DNA of 64,000 bases from Cryptomeria japonica (taxonomy: Eukaryota; Streptophyta; Pinopsida; Cupressales; Cupressaceae), in the NCBI RefSeq assembly GCF_030272615.1, contig NC_081415.1, positions 622,851,740-622,915,739 of the forward strand, read 5' to 3'. A model generated the notes under the pieces. That model was given only the letters and a program-made list of their open reading frames with translations, made no database searches and was not told the DNA's origin. Of this stretch, positions 9,629 through 21,013 are shown piece by piece; the first letter of the stretch is position 1; each line of letters begins with the position of its first letter. Position numbers and translations under genes: made by a program.

Positions 9629-11437
9629 TTATGCCCAGTACTTGCGAAGATGCATGCTGTTTATAGGATCGGACAGAGGTTCACCTTCCGGGGTAGCAAG
9701 TTGATATGCCCCCAAGCCATATGTTGCAGTTACTATGAAAGGACCAACCCAATTAGGTTCAAATTTACCTTTGATGATGTTAGTAGACTGTGCATTCTTA
9801 GGGTTTGCCTTTAAAACCAGATCTCCCACTTCGAAGTGTCGCCCTTTGACCTTCTTATTATAAGAGCGATGGAGATGGTTTTGATATGCTTGCAAATGTG
9901 TCAGAGCTGTCTGACATTTCTCATCTAACATCTCAAGCTGATGCAGCCGAGAGACTCTGTGTGTCTCGTCATCAATCAGATGTTGCAAGGAAACACGCAA
10001 GGAAGGAATCTCTACCTCGAAAGGTAAAATAGCTTCGGCACCATACACCAAGGAATAAGGTGTTGCGCTAGTAGGTGTGCGGATAGAAGTGCGATAAGCC
10101 CATAGTGTTGGATTCAGCTGTACATGCCAATCTCGACCAACATCATTGACAACCTTTTTCAGGATCTTGATAATGGTTTTATTTGATGCTTCAGCTTGAC
10201 CATTCCCCTGTGGATAGTATGGACTGGAAAAACGGTGTTGGATATGAAACTTTGTACAAAGCTCTTTAACATCTTTATTCTTGAAAGGATGACCATTATC
10301 AGTGACTATGGCAAGGGGAACCCCATATCTGCATATGATATAATTCAGTAGAAACTTTGAAATTTGGACACCCATGATATAGGTCATGGGGATAGCCTCA
10401 ATCCACTTTGTAAAATACTTTGTGGCTATAATGATGAACTTGTGTCCATTTGCAGAGGTCGGGTGAATCTTGCCAATAAGATCTAATCCCCATTGAGAAA
10501 AAGGCCACGGAGATATGACAGAATGAAGCTCTTGGGTTGGTGCATGAATGTAGTTTCCATGAATCTGGCATTTGTAGCACTTCTTAACAAAATCATGAAC
10601 ATCTTTTTCCAGAGTGGGCCAATAATACCCAGCACGAATCAACTTTTTAGCTAAGCTTAGACCATTGAAATGGCCCCCACATATACCATCGTGAACCTCG
10701 TGTAAAGCCATTTGTGCTTCGTCAGAATCCAAACACCTGAGGAGGGTATGGTCAAAGGAACGACGGTAAAGGGTGTCGGCGATGATGACATATTTGGCTG
10801 TCTGTCGGATAAAGGCTCGGCGTTGGTTAGCGGAAAGGTTGGGTGGTAAGGTTTGGGATTTCAAATATTGATAGACGTCATTGTACCATGGGGAATTGGG
10901 ACCAACAAGAATGCACATCACATCCACTGTCGGAATGTCAAAAGAAGGAACCAGTAATTGTTCAACTAAAAATTCACATTTGTCCATATTGCTTGGCATA
11001 TTCAACATGGAAGCAATCGTAGCCATCGCATCTGCCGACTTATTTTGCATTCTTGGAACTTGATTGAAATGGATAGCCGTGAACTTGGTCTTGAAGAAAT
11101 CTACCATATGCTTATAGGGAATAAGCTTTTCATCTTTTGTTTCGTAGTCATCATTCACTTGTCGGATGACTAATTGAGAATCTCCATAGACTTGCAAATG
11201 CTTGACATTCCAGTGGACTACTACTTGGAGTCCTGTAACCAGTGCTTCATACTCTGCAATGTTATTGGTGCAGGGGAAAGTTATTCTGTAAGACTTTGGA
11301 ATAGCATCACCTTGAGGGGTGACAAACAAGATGCCTGCTCTGGACCCGAACTTGGTATGGGACCCATCAAAATATAACTTCCATTCATTAGATGATGTGA
11401 AATCAAAGACTGATTCATCTGGAAAATCAGTCAACAT
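9629..11437 (-). CDS. Gypsy-1 Pol C-terminal part: second RNase H plus integrase, open
   Basis: A 602-codon uninterrupted frame, starting at an internal Met of the original polyprotein. Residues 18-140 form the extra archaeal-type RNase H of Tat elements, with D24 (LYFDG), E62 (AEYEAL), D86 (YGDSQL) and D136 (SADAMA). The integrase zinc finger follows (H249, H256, C287, C290). Its catalytic core is D319 (WGLDLIG), D380 (VTDNGHPF) and E416 ([10 protein letters not shown]), with the standard 35-residue last spacing. A chromatin-binding-type C-terminal domain ([23 protein letters not shown]) ends at MHLRKYWA. All catalytic residues are intact, while gag, protease and RT are gone: at 11449/11450 the frame passes into a Copia-2 RT fragment. 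It is probably a well-preserved fragment, not a functional gene. Confidence 0.92.
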   Translation of the reverse strand: MLTDFPDESVFDFTSSNEWKLYFDGSHTKFGSRAGILFVTPQGDAIPKSYRITFPCTNNIAEYEALVTGLQVVVHWNVKHLQVYGDSQLVIRQVNDDYETKDEKLIPYKHMVDFFKTKFTAIHFNQVPRMQNKSADAMATIASMLNMPSNMDKCEFLVEQLLVPSFDIPTVDVMCILVGPNSPWYNDVYQYLKSQTLPPNLSANQRRAFIRQTAKYVIIADTLYRRSFDHTLLRCLDSDEAQMALHEVHDGICGGHFNGLSLAKKLIRAGYYWPTLEKDVHDFVKKCYKCQIHGNYIHAPTQELHSVISPWPFSQWGLDLIGKIHPTSANGHKFIIIATKYFTKWIEAIPMTYIMGVQISKFLLNYIICRYGVPLAIVTDNGHPFKNKDVKELCTKFHIQHRFSSPYYPQGNGQAEASNKTIIKILKKVVNDVGRDWHVQLNPTLWAYRTSIRTPTSATPYSLVYGAEAILPFEVEIPSLRVSLQHLIDDETHRVSRLHQLEMLDEKCQTALTHLQAYQNHLHRSYNKKVKGRHFEVGDLVLKANPKNAQSTNIIKGKFEPNWVGPFIVTATYGLGAYQLATPEGEPLSDPINSMHLRKYWA

Positions 11438-11449
11438 GGGATGATCATT

Positions 11450-11790
11450 AGAAATAATCTTATAGCTTCAATCCTAGCTACAGGTGCAAAAGTTTCACCA
11501 TAATCAATTCCTTCCTTTTGAGAATATCCTTTACAAACCAATCTAGCTTTTTTCCTCACAGCTTGTCCATCTTCATTTAATTTATTCCTAAAAACCCATT
11601 TAGTTCCAATAACATTCTTATTTTTAGGCTGGGGAATTAAAGTCCACGTGTTATTCTTTTCTATCTGATCTAATCCTTCTTCCATAGATTTCATCCTACA
11701 TTCTTCTTTACATGGTTCAATTACTGATACCAGTTTAACTTGAGAAATTAAACATACATCATTAGCTACCAATCTTCTTCTTGTCATCAC
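11450..11790 (-). pseudogene. Copia-2 reverse transcriptase, N-terminal fragment
   Basis: The start of the copia RT domain is visible: [38 protein letters not shown] and [27 protein letters not shown]. The frame then runs straight into gypsy sequence, before the first catalytic Asp block and the YVDD block, so no enzyme could be made. Confidence 0.88.
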
Positions 11791-12002
11791 TCCGTTGTTC
11801 TTATCCCCAATGATCTAATCTTCTAAAAGATTCAACCTTACATACCTAGGAGTCTTCTAACTCTCTATTCCTCTTCTTGATTCTTCAGTTACTGTTGAAT
11901 TTAACGATATTACCAGAGTAATTGGTTCAACATTCTATTCCAATAAAGGTGTTACCAGTTCAAATATGATCATTTCCACTGCTGGTTCTTGTTCATAAAT
12001 CC

Positions 12003-12995
12003 TTATTTGACTTCTATTTTGCTCATCCACCTTGACATTAGCGCTCTCCATAATTCTCTGCAATCTTTTGTTATAACATCTATATGCTTTGCTTTCATTA
12101 GAATACCAAGAAATATTCCTTCATCACATATAGGATCAAATTTGACAATGAAATCATCTCTCTTGATATAACATTTATTACCAAAGATTCTGAGGTACCT
12201 AACTATAGGCGTATTGCCAAACCATAACTCATAAGGTGTCTTACTGATTTCTCCTTTGATATGAAATTTGTTAAATGCATAAACTATTGTTCTCACAGCT
12301 TCTCTCCAGTAGATATGAGGTATATTAGCTTCCATCATCATGGTTCTAGCAACATCTAAGATAGTTATGTTCTTTCTTTCCACAACTCCATTCTGTTGAG
12401 GTGTCTGGGGAGCATAAAATTGTCTCCTTACGCCATGCTTCTCACAAAAGTTACTAAACTCACCGGATGTGAATTCTCCACCATGATTTGACCTTAAGCA
12501 CTTAATCTTCAATCTTTTCTCAGTTTCAAATTTAGTTTTAAATATTTTAAACTTTTCAAAAGCCTCAGATTTTTCCCTTAGAAAAGTAACCCACGTCATT
12601 CTAGAATAATCACCAATAATTAGCATAAAATATCTATCACCTTGAAAACTTTTGATTCTAACAGGGCCACACAAATCCATATGAATAAGATCAAGAACAT
12701 CATTATATTTATCTTGTATACTCTTAAAAGAGGTTCTGACCTGTTTTCCCATTTGACATTATTTACATATCAGATTAAAGGGCTTCACAATCTTAGGTAT
12801 ATCTCTAACTGCATTAGTTGAACTAATCTTTACCATGCAATCAAAATTCACATGACATAGCCTTTTATGCCATAGCCAACTCTCATCATTTTTTACAATC
12901 AAACATGTCTTCTCATCCGAATTCAAATGAAATATATTACCTTTTGCCTGAGTACCGGTTGCAATCTCCAATCCAAATCTATTAATGATTTTGCA
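12003..12995 (-). pseudogene. Copia-2 integrase with pre-integrase zinc finger
   Basis: The pre-integrase part (12759-12995) shows SWLWHKRLCHVNFD. A Glu codon changed to a stop (about 12755) separates it from the core. In the 250-codon core ORF the first catalytic Asp is D26 (HMDLCGP), the second is replaced by N89 (LRSNHGGEF) and the Glu is E125 (NGVVERKN). The N89-E125 spacing of 35 fits copia integrase. The C-terminal CDEGIFLG region is followed by a frameshift. Loss of the second Asp predicts a dead enzyme. Confidence 0.88.
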
Positions 12996-13125
12996 TTTTC
13001 CATCCTTGAATTGTAATTGATCCTTTATCCACCAATTGTCCTACACTCAAAATATTATGCCTTAAACCTTCAACATAATAAACATTATCAGTATTGTGCT
13101 TACCATCTAATAATATGGTTCCTCT

Positions 13126-13650
13126 TCATTTGATCATGCATGCTTTGTGATCTCCAAATCTAACCAGACCGCCATCAAATTCTTGCAAAGATAGAAACTT
13201 CCTTTTATCTCCAGTTATATTGTGTGAACATCCACTATCTATTACCCATTCATCCTTATCTTCAATTTTAGCAGCAAGGGCCTTTTCTTCAAGTACATTC
13301 TCTTCTAGTGTTGAATCATCTTCCTTGATAGTCAGGAACACCCATTCCTTTCCATTGTCGGAACCACTAGAAGAGTCTTGTGTTGGTTCAACATTAGAAT
13401 TAGTCGCACCTTCCTCATCCCCAATGTAACATGATTTATCTTTGTTTCTTCTATATTTATGCTTCTTCCGATATCTAGGGTTAGGTTTAGAATATCTTCT
13501 AGATCTTTCTTCAAATCTTGAATTCCTTTCAGGACATCTAGATGCAACATGAGCTATCTTATTACATACAAACCATTTAACAGGTGACTTTTCTTTATAC
13601 TTACTTCCTATCGGTCCTTTTGGTACTCTTCTAGTAAATAGGGCTTCATG
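13126..13650 (-). pseudogene. Copia-2 protease and Gag zinc knuckle region
   Basis: The aspartic protease site reads EWVIDSGCSHNITGD (13126-13341 frame). Upstream the Gag nucleocapsid knuckle has lost its first Cys (WFVCNKIAHVASRC, where CFxC is expected). The pieces lie in different frames, so at least two indels have occurred. Confidence 0.8.
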
Positions 13651-13659
13651 CTGCTCAAA

Positions 13660-13857
13660 TTATCCATCTTCTCTCTTCATATCATCCAATTCATTTGCAT
13701 ACAAAGCTTTCCAGTCTTGCTTGTTGCTTGATGATGTAAATGCATGAAAAGTAGGTTTAGACTTCAGAGCTCCAGAAGGTCCAAATTCTTCAAGCTCAAA
13801 AGAAGATAATTTCCCAACCAAGGTATCCCTATTGATAGACGTATTAGCCATTATTCT
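13660..13857 (-). pseudogene. Copia-2 gag, middle part after the Gypsy-2 insertion
   Basis: The frame begins at the Gypsy-2 junction with MANTSINRDTLVGKL and continues through FELEEFGPS to a Gag linker rich in charged residues. This continues the gag segment that ends at 29134, which shows that Gypsy-2 landed inside the gag ORF. Confidence 0.85.
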
Positions 13858-15253
13858 TGATGCTCTATGAAATGGACAACTGTTAGATTAAATCCTGTGG
13901 TCGTATAACACACAAAAACACAAGAAACTGTTAGTGTTAATCAACCAAAACCTAATCTAAGTAGGCATATAAAAAGAGACAATAAAAACATGATAAAGGA
14001 ATTAACTATGGAAGTAAATACTACAAGACATCTCCAAATGCCTTTTAACATGCTCTTATCTCCTTCTCCTTTGTTCCTCTCCTCTCCAAGTTCCAAATTA
14101 GTGTAGCTCTTAGCAGCTTTTTGTACTATTGATTCTTATGGAGGTTCAAGATTGAAATGCTTTAACTATGCTATGCAGGTGTAAAACAAACTAATTAGAC
14201 ATATTATGAAATGAACTAAGATTTATTTTAGTCCAAAATGACAATATATGTGAGTTATGCTAAATGCTCTCTCTAAAATTACTATAGATTAAATGCACAC
14301 AAGTTTTCAGGATCTAGATTATGAAGAAATGGGCTCTATTTATAGGAAAAATGGAGCAATGGATGGCTGAGATTGAGTAATCTCAACAAGGGTTAGGATT
14401 GAATGATATTCAATCCATGTGAGGACTTTCAACCCAATCCCAGGATGACAAGTGTCAATGTGAGATAGGTTGAGAGGAGAGGGAATAAGCATTAAATGCT
14501 TGACATGGCCTGAAGGTTAACTTCGGAGTTAAGGTCAAGGTTGGGTTGAGTGAATAAGTTCTTTATTCAAAGAATAATGATTTTATCCAATGGATAAACT
14601 CTTATGCAAGGGTTAAAGGGATAACCATGGTCAAAGCAATAAATTCTTGAGGAGACACATGAGTCACATGAGGGTTGAGTTAGGGGTTAACCATAAATGG
14701 TCATGTAAGAGCCATAAGTGGTTTGTAAGACTTTAGAGGTCAAATTGTTGAACACACAAAGCATTAATTGCTTTTCAAAGACTTTGAAGTCTTTGAGAAG
14801 TGAATCCAAGTTGCTTAGGAATGTGACAATAATTAGGGGATGGATTAGGTTAATTAGGAAGGGTTTAGAAGAATCTAGAAGAGGGTTTAGGAGTGCAAGT
14901 GGATTTGGTGGGTGAGGGAAAATAGGATTTTAATTAAAATAAAATTAATTTATTTCAATTTGTGGTTGCAACTTGCATTTGTAGGAAAATGCAAGTGGTG
15001 GGGGGGGGGGAATAATTTATTTAAAAGAGGAAAGAGGATTAAATTGAATAAATAGAATTTATTCATTTAATTAAGTGTGAATTTGGTTGAATGAATAAAT
15101 TAATATAAATTGAATAATTTATTTAATTAATAGGATAATGTTTGAAGATGAATTAATTAAATATTAATTTAATTAACTGATGGCTAGTGGATTTTTAATC
15201 AAATAAATAACAAATATTCATTTAATTAAAATGGACAGATTTATGTGACTACA
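13858..15253 (-). repeat. 3' LTR of Gypsy-2
   Basis: On the plus strand it runs from TGATGCTCTATG to ATGTGACTACA. The edges are set by comparison with the 5' LTR, by the PPT at 15254 and by the target duplication. It includes a TATA-like ATAAATAG on the minus strand at 14336-14346, a poly-G run near 15000 and an AT-rich end. Confidence 0.92.
14336..14346 (-). promoter_or_regulatory. TATA box in the Gypsy-2 3' LTR
   Basis: The minus strand reads CCTATAAATAG followed by AGCCC, the same as in the 5' LTR at 28240-28250 and close to CTATAAATAGAGC in the solo LTR at 50970. Confidence 0.6.
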
Positions 15254-15270
15254 TTTGCCCCTCTTTGAGA
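15254..15270 (-). promoter_or_regulatory. Polypurine tract of Gypsy-2
   Basis: The minus strand reads TCTCAAAGAGGGGCAAA immediately before the 3' LTR start TGTAGTCAC, matching the tract of Gypsy-1. Confidence 0.88.
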
Positions 15271-17700
15271 CGGTGCGGTTTATCGTGTCATTTCAAAGAA
15301 AGAAAAATAGGTTTGAAGAAATGCCCCATAAAATATTAATTTAATGGGTGGTATGCCCCCTCAAGAGATGAGCCAATTTTTTTTGAAAAATCGGGCGATC
15401 TCTCGAAAAATAATGAAAATTGGTGAGGTGGTAGAAGAGAAGAATTTAGCAATACTGGTGAAAGAATGGAAGAAAACAAAGTGAATACGGAGAAATGGCA
15501 AGTCAATGAGTACCCTTAGGTCATGTAGGAGATATGGTGAAAATGTGGTGGTTGTGCTTTCGAGTGATGCTATACAATTGATCAAAATTGGTTGGACAAT
15601 CTGGCACAATCGGTTTAATTGCCCTGATCGAGTTAAAGCATGACAGTTGATGTCAGTTGGTCACTTGGATAGGATAAAGTCTAATTAAGTGAATCAAAAT
15701 GACCTGATGTGACTTAGACAATTGATGTAATTGTCTGATAAAGTTAAGGTATAGGAAGCAAAATACTCGTTGAGACTTAGACAATTGATGTAATTGTCCA
15801 ATGTGATTGTGTTTGATTAGTTGATCAATCGATAGTGTGTTCATGTGATGGATGGCTGTGGGGAATCAAGGCAGCCTTGTTGAGACTAGGTCATTATGAT
15901 AAATGCCTGTTGTAGTCTAGGTTTTCCATGATCGATAACCTGTTGAGACCCAAAGATACTTGATCAGAGTATATGTTGATAGTCTAGGTGTGTGTGAGTC
16001 AATGTACCTATGTAGATAGAGTAACTTGCTTGGCTTATACGATGACTTAGGATGGGAAACGCAGTCCCTCCTATTTAGAGATGGATGGTGAGGAACATGG
16101 CTTGATTGATTTGATGGGAAATGATGAAGGGATTATGATGATGTCCAAGATAGGGAGGGTGAGGGGGGGATTCAATGTTAGATAGAAGATATGGAGGACC
16201 TAGGACCGAGTCCTATGGAAGAAGAGGAAAATAGAGTATGCATTGTTATGACTATGTATGCATGATATGCAGCTATTATGAATGTATGGATGGGTGGAAT
16301 GCAATGGAATGCAATATATACAGATGAAATGAAATGACGATCCATGGTGCTTTATTTTTCATCATTGAGATTTAAAATGTGGTAAGAAAATACAAGCAAG
16401 TTGACATAATGATTTAAGATGACCTGAGTATTCCTTACATGAATTTTGATATAGCAAGTTAATACAAGCAACTTGATATAATGGATCAAGTTGACCTGAG
16501 TATTGCTTGCGGAATAGACAAGGATTATCTCCTTTCATGCATGACATGGAACATCCTCCTTGATCTTTTGCCGATCATATCCTAAGACAAGTTCATACTG
16601 TAATCAGAGATAAACTATTTTAGATGAGGCAATAGGAACCAAGGATGGAGCATGGTACCTGCAAGCAAACAACATAAATAAAGAATAAAGAATATGGACC
16701 CTCCTTAATGGTTTATGCTCATATGGTTGAGGTATACGCTGTAGTTAGCAAGCCATAGTGATCTATGACTGTATTTTGCATAAGATCACATAGCTTAGTG
16801 AACTTCCCACATAGACACCATTAGTACATGCCCCAGTACTTCATTGGAATAATTCACAGAAGATACACAAACAATGCTGTAGGAACTTGATATATATAAA
16901 TAAATGAATAACTAACAAATCAACCAAGTACTTGATAGCTTTAAACAAAAATTTCTTGTCAAAGAAAATGTCATTATGTCTTTGTTTTGGTAAGGAAGGA
17001 TGCATCCTTGTTAAGATAGTTTTGTGTGTCGATGTTGATTGTTTGGTTGATTGGATAAGTGGTCATCGTTGGAGTCTTTCACAATGTTTTGTTTGGTATC
17101 TACGTTGAAAAATGTATGTACAGGGCGTTACCATGTTTTTGATTGATTTTTGATGTTTTATCATGTTTTTGGATTTTGTGAGATAGTTTTTTCCAATGTT
17201 TTTGGATTTTGTGAGATAGTTTTTTCCATGCTTTTGGTATTTTGATGATTGTTTTGAATGTTTTTTGATTTTGTGAGATAGTTTTGAATGAAGAACCAAT
17301 AAATTACAAGTAATGTAAAATATACTTCCATCAAATAGGTTAAGGGTATTTCCCCCAGTTTAGGCATGACTTTGAAAAAGCGGGATGCGAGACGCATGCA
17401 GTACTATCCTTGATTGCAGATTAATAACAAGCCATGGTTTGGATGGATGGATGAGTGAATGTAGTGAATGTGATCGCAACAATTCTGAAAGAAAATGGAG
17501 CCATAGCCTTTACGAGTGGTGCCTGTTTGCCAGGTTTTTACCATTGCACTTACCCAAGGTGCCACCGGAGTGGTTGTTCACCGTTTTGTTGCATGATTTT
17601 TCTTTACTATTTTGATGTTTTTGTATTTTCTTCAGGACATTTATCTGAATGTTTTTGATGTTTTTGCCGATATGTATGGGAGCCTGATGCTCTGTGCAGC
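15271..17700. other. 3' spacer of Gypsy-2, no gene seen
   Basis: This is the counterpart of the region that carries the PMD gene in Gypsy-1, but no PMD motif is visible on either strand. It holds an exact 25-bp direct repeat (15711-15735 and 15774-15798), a paired repeat with GACCTGAGTATT at 16420 and 16494, T-rich repeats of ATGTTTTTGGATTTTGTGAG at 17165-17285, and the motif GCCTGTTTGCCAGGTTTT at 17521-17538, 163 bp from the integrase stop. Confidence 0.6.
15711..15798. repeat. Exact 25-bp direct repeat, 63-bp offset
   Basis: The word beginning GACTTAGACAATTGATG occurs at 15711-15735 and again, unchanged, at 15774-15798 in the Gypsy-2 spacer. Confidence 0.75.
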
Positions 17701-18880
17701 TTATGTATTAAACTTTTTAAGGTGCATGTTGTTGGTCGGATCTGCTAGCGCTTCTCCTTCTGAAGTAGCCAACTGATATGCCCCGGACCCAAATATAACA
17801 GTGATAACATATAGACCTAGCCAGTTTGATTCAAACTTCCCTTGATGTTCTCGGTTTGGTTGGTTACAAGGATTCTCTTGAAGAACAAGATCACCTACCT
17901 CGAATGTGCGAGGTCTAACTCGATGATTATAGCTTCTTCTCATACACTATTGATAGGCCTTGAGGTGATTGTATGCAGTTTGTCGTTTGTCATCAAGTAA
18001 CTCTAAATGTTGGAGACGGGATACTCTATATGCTTCATCATCTATGAGATTGTGTAAGGAAACCTGTAGAGATGGTATCTCGACCTCAATAGGTAAGATA
18101 GCTTCTGCGCTATAGACTAGTGAGTAGGGAGTTGTGCCTATAGGGGTTCAAATGCTAGTTTGATATGCCCATAGTGCTAGATTCAATTGAACATGCTAAT
18201 CATTATCGACATCATTGACTGTCTTCTTGAGGATTCTTAATATGTTCTTGTTTGATGCTTCGGTCTAACCATTGCCTTGTGGGTAATAGGGAGTGGAAAA
18301 GTAGTGTTGGATGTGAAACTTCTCACAAAGTTCACGAACATCTTGACTTTTGAAAGGAAGATTGTTATCTATGATGATGGACATGGGTACACCATACCGA
18401 CAGATGATGTAATTAAGGATGAATGAGGCGATCTGCTTGCCGGTAACTTGGGTAAGTGGAATAGCTTCGATCCACTTTGTGAAGTATTCAGTGGCGGTAA
18501 TAATTAATTTGTGGCCGTTGGATGAAGATGGATAGATTTTACCCACAAGGTTGAGTCCCCATTGACAAAAGGGCCATGGTGTTGTGATCGGTTGCAATTC
18601 CTATGCTGGTGCATATATCAGGTCTCCATGAACTTGACATTTCTTGCACTTTCTGACAAAGTAGTAGGAGTCTTTTTCCATGGATGGCCAATAGTATCCA
18701 GTGCACAGGAGTTTCTTAGCTAGTGACAGACCGCTTACGTGAGTTCCACAAATTCCTTCATGTACCTCTTCCAAGGCCTTTGTTATCTCATCCTGTTCTA
18801 GACATCAAAGGAGAGTACCATCAAGACTGTGTCGGTATAGGGTTTCAACAGTAATGGTATATCGAGCGGTTTGGCGAATG
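17701..18880 (-). pseudogene. Gypsy-2 integrase
   Basis: The zinc-finger region (EVHEGICGTH, KCKKCQ) is followed by a core with the first catalytic Asp changed to Asn (WGLNLVG), the second kept (IIIDNNLPF) and the Glu just after an in-frame stop (PQGNG, stop, TEASNK). The C-terminal [12 protein letters not shown] and NMHLKKF end as in Gypsy-1. The frame is unbroken by indels but has stops near 18805, 18598, 18265 and 17944. About two-thirds of residues match the intact Gypsy-1 copy by eye. Confidence 0.87.
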
Positions 18881-20040
18881 AAGGTTTTACGTTGGTTATT
18901 CGATTGGTTAGGAGGAAGTGTGTGATCGCGTAGGTAGGTGTAGAACTCACTGCACCATGGGGATTCAGAACTGATAAGGCAACATATCATCTCAGATTCG
19001 GGGATTTCATAAGTGGGAATCCAAAGTTGTTTGACCAAGAACTCGTAGCGTGTTGAATTCTATGGAAGATCTAGGAGAGATGCAATGGTAGCCATAGCAT
19101 CAGCAACTCGATTATGATCTCTAGGTATCTTCTCAAAGGTGATAGTAGTGAATGATGCCTTTAATTTGTCCACCATTTATTTGTACGACATGAGTTTATC
19201 ATCCTTGGTCTAATATTCATTTGTTTCTTGTTGAATGACCAGTTGGGAGTCACCATATACTTGTAGTTCTTGTAACTTCCATTATACATCCAGTTGGAGT
19301 CCTGTGATCAAGGCCTCATACTCAACTATGTTGTTGGTGTATGAAAAAGTAAGCCTGTAAGACTTCAGGATGCTGTCTCCTTGAGGTGTGATAAATAGAA
19401 TGCCTTCCCCCGAGCCATGCCTAGTGTATGAACCATCAAAGTATAGTTTCCATGGTTGTGCTGCTATGATCATGAATATCTCTTCATCTGGAAAATTGGA
19501 AATGAGGGGATGATCACCTATGAGTGGTGCTTCAGCCAACTGATCTGCAATAAGTTGTCCTTTGATAGCCTTATGATCCACATACTCGATGTTGAATTCA
19601 CTTAGAATCATTACCCATTTGGCCAAGCGGTCTGTCAGTGCTGCTTTACTGAGTAAGTATTTGAGTGGATCAATCTTGGCAATTAGCTGTACTTTATGTG
19701 TTAACAGATAGTGCCTCAGTTTTGTGGCTGCCAAGATTACTGCTAGGCAAGCTCACTCAATAGGTGTGTAATTGAGTTCATAGCCAACCAATGTGCAAGA
19801 GATGTAGTAAACAACACACTCTTTCCCTTCTGCATTATGTTGTGCTAGTAGCACACCCAATGCTGTACTTGTTGCTGATATATAGAGTAGTAGAGGCCTA
19901 CTCAGATCTGGTGGGATCAACAATGGTGTATTCATGAGATAGTCTTTAAGCATCTGGAATGCTTGCTGACATCTGGTATCCCATTGAAAGTGGATGCTTT
20001 TGTGTAGTAGGTGTGTAAATGGGTGAGACTTATCTGCCAA
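18881..20040 (-). pseudogene. Gypsy-2 RNase H and second (archaeal-type) RNase H
   Basis: The RT-connected RNase H is seen at 19560-20040 (LLLYISATSTALGVLLAQ, YTPIE then a stop). It has lost the usual first Asp, as often seen in Tat elements. The second domain follows: [32 protein letters not shown] and [14 protein letters not shown]. Two RNase H domains in tandem are the reason for the Tat-like assignment. Several stops interrupt it (e.g. 19753, 19282) with no frameshift. Confidence 0.85.
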
Positions 20041-20073
20041 TTGTGCAATGAATCTTTGGATGGATTGTAGCTG

Positions 20074-20968
20074 TCATTGTAATGTCCTTAGCTGACTGAT
20101 GTTCTTTGGAGGTGGCATGTCCATGATTGCTTTGACCTTTGCAGGATCAACCTCAATGCCTTTTCTTGAGACAATGTATCCTAGGAGTTTCTCTGAGGTT
20201 ACTCCAAAGAAACATTTCTTTGGGTTGAGTCGAACATGATATTGTTCCAGTCTATCAAAGATTTTCTCTATAATTTCTAGATGACCTTCTCTTGTTAGTG
20301 ATTTTGCCAGTAATTCATCAACATAATCTTCCATTATGGTATGCATCATGTCATGAAAGATGGTGGTCATTTCTCTTTGATAGGTCGCTCTTGCATTCTT
20401 TAGACCAAAAAGCATGACATTCCAATAGTATGTTCCCCATGGACATGTGAAGGTTGTCTTATGTTGATCCTCTGGTGCAATCTTTATCTGGTTGTACCCT
20501 GAAAATTCATCCATGAGTGAAAGCATGGCATGTACTGCTGTTAGGTCCACTATGATGTTGATGTTTGGTAGGGGGAAGTCATCTTTAGGACATGCTTTTT
20601 TCAGATCTCTGAAGTCAGTACAGATACAGATGCCCCCATTCAATTTGCTGACATGCACAATATTGGATATCCCATCAGCAGAATCAATTGGTCTAATAAA
20701 ACCAACATCTAGGAGTTTTCTTAAGTTCTTCTTTGACGAGTACTGCAATCTGAGGATGCATCTTGCGAAGCTTCTGCTTGACAGGCTTCGCTCCTTCTGC
20801 TACGGTGAGGTGATGCATGACTAAATCAGGATCAAGCCTAGGCATGTCTGCATATGACCATGCAAAGTTGATTTGATGCTTCTGGAAGAACTCTACAAAC
20901 TTAGGTTGTTCCTCTAGAGTTAAAAGAGATGCCAGATGTATGTGGTGAGGAGGTTTAGGAGTCCCCAT
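20074..20968 (-). pseudogene. Gypsy-2 reverse transcriptase
   Basis: A Ty3-type RT: EELKKLLDVGFIRPI-like start, CTDFRDLKKACPKDDFPLP, LSLMDEFSGYNQI (catalytic Asp), LFGLKNARATYQ and the active-site box, here YVDE in place of YVDD, followed by LNPKKCFFG and LLGYIVSRKGIEV. One extra base in the T-run at 20716-20719 (A-run on the coding strand) shifts the frame near the RT start. This is the only indel found between 25018 and 17701. The lost second Asp predicts an inactive enzyme. Confidence 0.9.
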
Positions 20969-21013
20969 GTTGTATTCTTTTGTTTCCTCAATGATAATTG
21001 TCGATCGTTCCTG

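Larger units (their letters stand above)
2262..11449 (-). mobile_element. Gypsy-1: composite, truncated Ty3/gypsy (Tat-like) element
   Basis: Read on the minus strand, the block holds the 3' half of an element (second RNase H and integrase, antisense PMD gene, PPT, LTR). Beyond the LTR it continues into a tRNA-Trp primer site and a 5' leader. One LTR therefore serves two internal regions, as in a tandem pair joined through a shared LTR. The leader is cut at 2262 by Copia-1. The gag, protease and RT half is missing at 11449, where a Copia-2 RT fragment is joined directly. No target duplication can be assigned. Confidence 0.85.

Noticed and set aside
9380..9704. Phe-rich frames on the plus strand
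   Set aside because: They come from a T-rich tract, with no start context or family match.
13876..13885. Gypsy-2 left edge at TGTTAG (13881)
   Set aside because: The two LTRs stay alike further left to TGA(T/C)(G/A)CTCT at 13858 and 27762. Only that edge gives a matching 5-bp duplication and the correct distance to the primer site.
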